From assembly GCA_963809715.1 (NCBI GenBank), contig CAWEKO010000004.1:124001-188000 (forward strand): a stretch of DNA of 64,000 bases, written 5' to 3'. Source of the DNA: Bog-473 sp963809715 (lineage in GTDB: Bacteria; Actinomycetota; Acidimicrobiia; Acidimicrobiales; RAAP-2). Made by a program: the position numbers and the translations under genes. This document shows, one piece after another, positions 61,394 through 64,000 of the stretch. The first letter of the stretch is position 1. Each line of letters begins with the position of its first letter. The notes below the pieces were generated by a model. The model was not told the origin of the DNA and ran no database searches. It saw nothing but the letters and a program-made list of their open reading frames with translations.

Positions 61394-62820
61394 GCCGAGA
61401 CCGGCGGCCTCCGATCGGACCATGGCGCGGCCTGTTCGAGCTGTCCGGCCAGGCCGAGCAGCGTCTCCTCGTCGCCCAGGCGCGCGACGAACTGCACGCC
61501 GATGGGCAGCCCGGCCTCGTTCCAGGCCAGAGGCAGCGAGATCGCCGGCTGTCCCGTGACGTTGAACGGGGGGGTGAACGGCACGTAGTCGGCCGAGCGG
61601 AACAAGCCGGCCAGCGGCTCGCCGGGCGGCGAGTCGAAGGTTCCGAGCGGAGCCGGCGGCTCCCCGAGCGTCGGGGTGAGCAGGACGTCGAACTCCTCGA
61701 AGGAGGCGGCGATCTGGCGGGTGGCTCGTTGCAGACCCTGCACCGCCATGAGGTAGGAGCCCGCGTCGAGCCCGCGGCCCAGTTGCACCAGGGCCCAGGT
61801 CAGCGGCTCCACGTCCTCCTCGCGGGCGCGACGGCCGACCCGGCGTTCCCAGTCGGCCAGGCCCCAGGCGTTCCCGGCCGCCCAGGCGTTGATGAAGTCA
61901 CCCAAGAAGGCGTCACCGTTCACGGGCAGGGTGGCCACCTCGACCCGGTGGCCCAGCGCCTCGCACAGGCGGGCCGCCGACTCCGCGGCCACCACACAGT
62001 CAGGGTGTACCGCGCTGCCGGTGGGCGACGTGGTCAGGACGGCGACCCGCAAGCTCGGCGGCGGTGTCGCCGCCGCCGCGGCGAAGGACGCGCCACGGCG
62101 CGGTGGGGCCCAGTACGGGTCGCCGGGGACCGGTCCCGCCGTCACATCGAGGATGGCCGCACTGTCGCGCACCGAGCGCGTCACCACGTGTTCGCAGACG
62201 AACCCTCCCATCAGGTCGCCGTACTGGGGGGCCAGCGAGTTGCGGCCGCGCGTCGGCTTGAGGCCGACCAGGCCGCAGCACGACGCGGGAATTCGGATGG
62301 ACCCACCGCCGTCGTTGGCGTGCGCCACCGGCACCATGCCCGAGGCCACGGCGGCGGCCGAACCACCCGACGAGCCGCCGGTGGAATGATCCGTGTGCCA
62401 CGGGTTGCGCGTCGCGCCGAAGCGGCGCGGCTCGGTGGTCGGCAGAATGCCCAGCTCGGGCGTGTTGGTCTTCCCGCAGATCACGAAACCGGCCGCGAGG
62501 TACCGGCGCGTCAGCTCCTGCGTCTCGGTCGAGTGGTAGTCACCGGCAAACGACATCCCTTCGCAGAACGGCGTGCCGGCCAACTCCGCCCCGAGGTCCT
62601 TCAACAAGAAGGGGACGCCGCGGAAGGGTCCGTCGGGCAAGGCACCGGCGGCCTCGCCCCGGGCCCGGTCGAAGAGCTCGTGGATGACCGCGTTCAGTTG
62701 CGGGTTCAGGTGCTCGATGCGGGCGATCGCCTCGTCGACCAGCTCCGCCGCCGAGACCTGCTCGGAGCGGACCAGCTCGGCCTGTGCTGTCGCGTCGAGG
62801 AACGCGCTGTCGCTGCTCAT
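61390..62820 (-). CDS. Amidase (amidase signature family)
   Basis: A 476-residue AS-family hydrolase. The Ser-cisSer-Lys triad can be placed: Lys in GVPFLLKDLGAELAG, the Gly/Ser-rich HSTGGSSGGSAAAVASGMVP with the cis-Ser, and the nucleophile Ser in DGGGSIRIPASCCGLVGLKP. The C-terminal part shows FNVTGQPAISLPLAWNEAGL and PIGVQFVARLGDEETLLGLA. The substrate is unknown. The stop codon overlaps the end of the OYE gene (convergent). Confidence 0.92.
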   Translation of the reverse strand: MSSDSAFLDATAQAELVRSEQVSAAELVDEAIARIEHLNPQLNAVIHELFDRARGEAAGALPDGPFRGVPFLLKDLGAELAGTPFCEGMSFAGDYHSTETQELTRRYLAAGFVICGKTNTPELGILPTTEPRRFGATRNPWHTDHSTGGSSGGSAAAVASGMVPVAHANDGGGSIRIPASCCGLVGLKPTRGRNSLAPQYGDLMGGFVCEHVVTRSVRDSAAILDVTAGPVPGDPYWAPPRRGASFAAAAATPPPSLRVAVLTTSPTGSAVHPDCVVAAESAARLCEALGHRVEVATLPVNGDAFLGDFINAWAAGNAWGLADWERRVGRRAREEDVEPLTWALVQLGRGLDAGSYLMAVQGLQRATRQIAASFEEFDVLLTPTLGEPPAPLGTFDSPPGEPLAGLFRSADYVPFTPPFNVTGQPAISLPLAWNEAGLPIGVQFVARLGDEETLLGLAGQLEQAAPWSDRRPPVSA

Positions 62821-62854
62821 CTCACGAACGGTACTGACGCACCGTCCGCGGCGC

Positions 62855-63337
62855 TCAGACGGCGACCGGCTCCGCCCTCTCCGTTCCCGGGCGGACGGCG
62901 CCGGTCCGGCTGGCCACCGCTTCGGTCACGGTCACGTCGGCCCCACACGACGTACAGCGCCGGCGGTCGTCGAGCTCGCCCCCGCAATCGCGGTGCTGGA
63001 GGATCATCGGCCGCTCACCCTCGAGCCCGTACCGGTCGCCCCACTGGAGCAGGGACACGAGCACCGGCCACAGGTCGGCGCCCTTCTCGGTCAGGCGGTA
63101 CTCGCTGCGCGGCGGCCGCTCCTGGTAGGGCCGCTTGACCAGGATCCCCTCGTCGACCAGGCGCTCGAGACGGGCCTGGAGGACGTTGCGGGCCACCCCG
63201 AGATCACGCTGGAGATCGTCGAAGCGCCGAATGCCCAAGAAGATGTCGCGGATGATGAGGAGGGTCCAACGCTCGCCCACCACCTCGAGGGTGGCCGCCA
63301 CCGGGCAGTACTGGCTGGGATAGTCGCGATGCAGCAT
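62855..63337 (-). CDS. HxlR-family transcriptional regulator
   Basis: A winged-helix regulator of 160 residues. The HxlR pattern is YCPVAATLEVVGERWTLLII, RDIFLGIRRFDDLQRDLGVA, LQARLERLVDEGILVKRPYQ, RSEYRLTEKGADLWPVLVSL. The C-terminal third carries a zinc-ribbon-like tail (HRDCGG...RRCTSCGAD), found in a subgroup. The ATG at 63337 lies close to a GGAGGG; upstream GTGs at 63355 and 63364 are possible starts. It is divergent from a DHA2 transporter and probably controls it. Confidence 0.88.
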   Translation of the reverse strand: MLHRDYPSQYCPVAATLEVVGERWTLLIIRDIFLGIRRFDDLQRDLGVARNVLQARLERLVDEGILVKRPYQERPPRSEYRLTEKGADLWPVLVSLLQWGDRYGLEGERPMILQHRDCGGELDDRRRCTSCGADVTVTEAVASRTGAVRPGTERAEPVAV

Positions 63338-63370
63338 CCCTCCAGCATATCGCACAATTCCCACGAATGC

Positions 63371-63417
63371 GTTGTTTCATGCAACTTCCTGACCTAGAGT
63401 CCGTTCCATGAAACAAC
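63371..63417. promoter_or_regulatory. Inverted repeat overlapping the transporter start codon
   Basis: GTTGTTTCAT (63371-63380) and ATGAAACAAC (63408-63417) are a perfect 10-bp inverted repeat 27 bases apart; the right arm contains the ATG of the MFS gene. Between them GTTG/CAAC (63371-63385) forms a second, shorter dyad. Likely binding site for the HxlR regulator. Confidence 0.45.
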
Positions 63418-64000
63418 TCACTGGTTCGACGCCGCCGCCCGCCCGCACCCGTCCCGCTCTCACCGCCCTCGTCGTGCTGACCGGCGTGTTCCTCTCCTCG
63501 TTGGACCTCTTCATCGTGAACATCGCCTTTCCGAGCATCTCGGAGAGCTTCCACGGCGAGAGCCTGAACTCGCTCTCCTGGGTGCTGAGCGCCTACACGA
63601 TCGTCTTCGCGGCCGCCCTGGTCCCGGCCGGGCGCTGGGCCGACCGGTCCGGGCGCAAACGGGCCTTCCTCCTCGGGCTGGCCATCTTCACGGTCTCCTC
63701 GGCGCTCTGCGCCCTCGCGCCGAGCTTGGGCTTCCTGGTCGCGGCGCGCGTCCTCCAGGCCACCGGCGGTGCGCTCATGCTGCCGACCTCGTTGGGGCTC
63801 CTGCTCCCGGCCTTCGGTCCCGAGCGCAAGGGCGCGGCCATCGGACTGTGGTCGGCCGTCGGCGGCGCCGCCGCCGCGTTCGGCCCGCCGGTCGGCGGCC
63901 TGCTGGTCCAGGTCAGCTGGCGTTGGGTCTTCCTGGTCAACCTCCCCTTCAGCGTGCTCGCCCTCGTCTTCGGGGTCCGCGAGCTCCGCGAGGTGCGCGA
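63408..64000 (+). CDS. MFS transporter, DHA2 type (3' end outside window)
   Basis: The first 197 codons are present and the frame runs off the right edge. LTGVFLSSLDLFIVNIAFPS (helix 1, motif D1), AGRWADRSGRKRAFLLGLAI (motif A) and VAARVLQATGGALMLPTSLG are standard for DHA2 exporters. The start at 63408 lies within the inverted repeat shared with the divergent HxlR gene, as expected for an HxlR-controlled efflux pump. Confidence 0.88.
   Translation, partial: MKQLTGSTPPPARTRPALTALVVLTGVFLSSLDLFIVNIAFPSISESFHGESLNSLSWVLSAYTIVFAAALVPAGRWADRSGRKRAFLLGLAIFTVSSALCALAPSLGFLVAARVLQATGGALMLPTSLGLLLPAFGPERKGAAIGLWSAVGGAAAAFGPPVGGLLVQVSWRWVFLVNLPFSVLALVFGVRELREVR

Noticed and set aside
60895..63138. 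747-codon rightward frame over the OYE and amidase genes
   Set aside because: Spans two well-supported genes, one on the opposite strand; translation is Arg/Gly-rich without motifs.

Overview
The window is high-GC DNA that looks like a chromosome segment of an actinobacterium, most likely of the class Acidimicrobiia (inference). The signs are a maleylpyruvate-isomerase-type (mycothiol-dependent) family protein, an SCO6745-family protein, a Baeyer-Villiger monooxygenase followed by a short-chain dehydrogenase as in mycobacterial mymA/sadH, a luciferase-like oxidoreductase, many GTG starts, and a secreted protein built of DGGIFSFGDAGFYGS-type repeats. No phage structural genes, CRISPR array, rRNA or replication origin were seen.

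Region by region. 1-7.5 kb: the start of a leftward gene, an extracellular solute-binding protein, a CorA-type Mg/Co channel, then a cobalamin riboswitch directly upstream of a secreted alpha/alpha-toroid protein (the fold shared by squalene cyclases and animal transcobalamin), then a secreted repeat protein broken by two frameshifts. 7.7-9.3 kb: an ArsR regulator, a START/AHSA1-type protein and a RibD/DHFR-like reductase in one operon. 9.3-17.3 kb: leftward genes for a P450, an isochorismatase-like hydrolase, an AhpD-like protein, a FUSC-type transporter coupled to a truncated TfoX-domain gene, and an MFS transporter with its MerR regulator. 17.6-21.5 kb: a monooxygenase/dehydrogenase operon with two accessory genes. 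21.6-21.8 kb: tRNA-Asp and tRNA-Phe.

21.8-46.9 kb may be an old genomic island. It starts at the 3' end of tRNA-Phe and ends in a degenerate second copy of the 3' part of tRNA-Phe in the same orientation. Inside are remnants of an IS110-type transposase, an ISL3-type transposase and a tyrosine integrase, broken beta-propeller, PPOX and SnoaL-like genes, a membrane protein with three identical 279-bp Ig-like repeats, a secreted beta-helix protein, and metabolic cargo. The cargo includes a CoA transferase, a luciferase-like oxidoreductase, a secreted HNH nuclease lipoprotein, methyltransferases, a deaminase, and a two-gene dikinase-like module. In that module one gene carries the phosphohistidine domain and the next carries the ATP-grasp domain fused to a cyclic-nucleotide-binding domain.

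46.9-64 kb: a TetR regulator beside a redox operon (DapB-like, SnoaL-like, SDR) with a matching inverted repeat upstream, an Sth-like flavoprotein, a lone AAA+ ATPase, SnoaL-like and DinB-like genes, a broken DsbA-like gene, PhoU divergent from a phosphate-symporter-like MFS protein with a candidate PHO box between them, a PASTA lipoprotein coupled to a DHA2 exporter, an Old Yellow Enzyme homologue, an amidase, and a HxlR regulator divergent from a second DHA2 exporter that runs off the right edge.

Frameshifts are unusually common (at least seven loci). Some lie in clearly decayed genes, but others (38.7 kb, 6.2 kb, 6.7 kb) interrupt otherwise intact genes and could be assembly errors.
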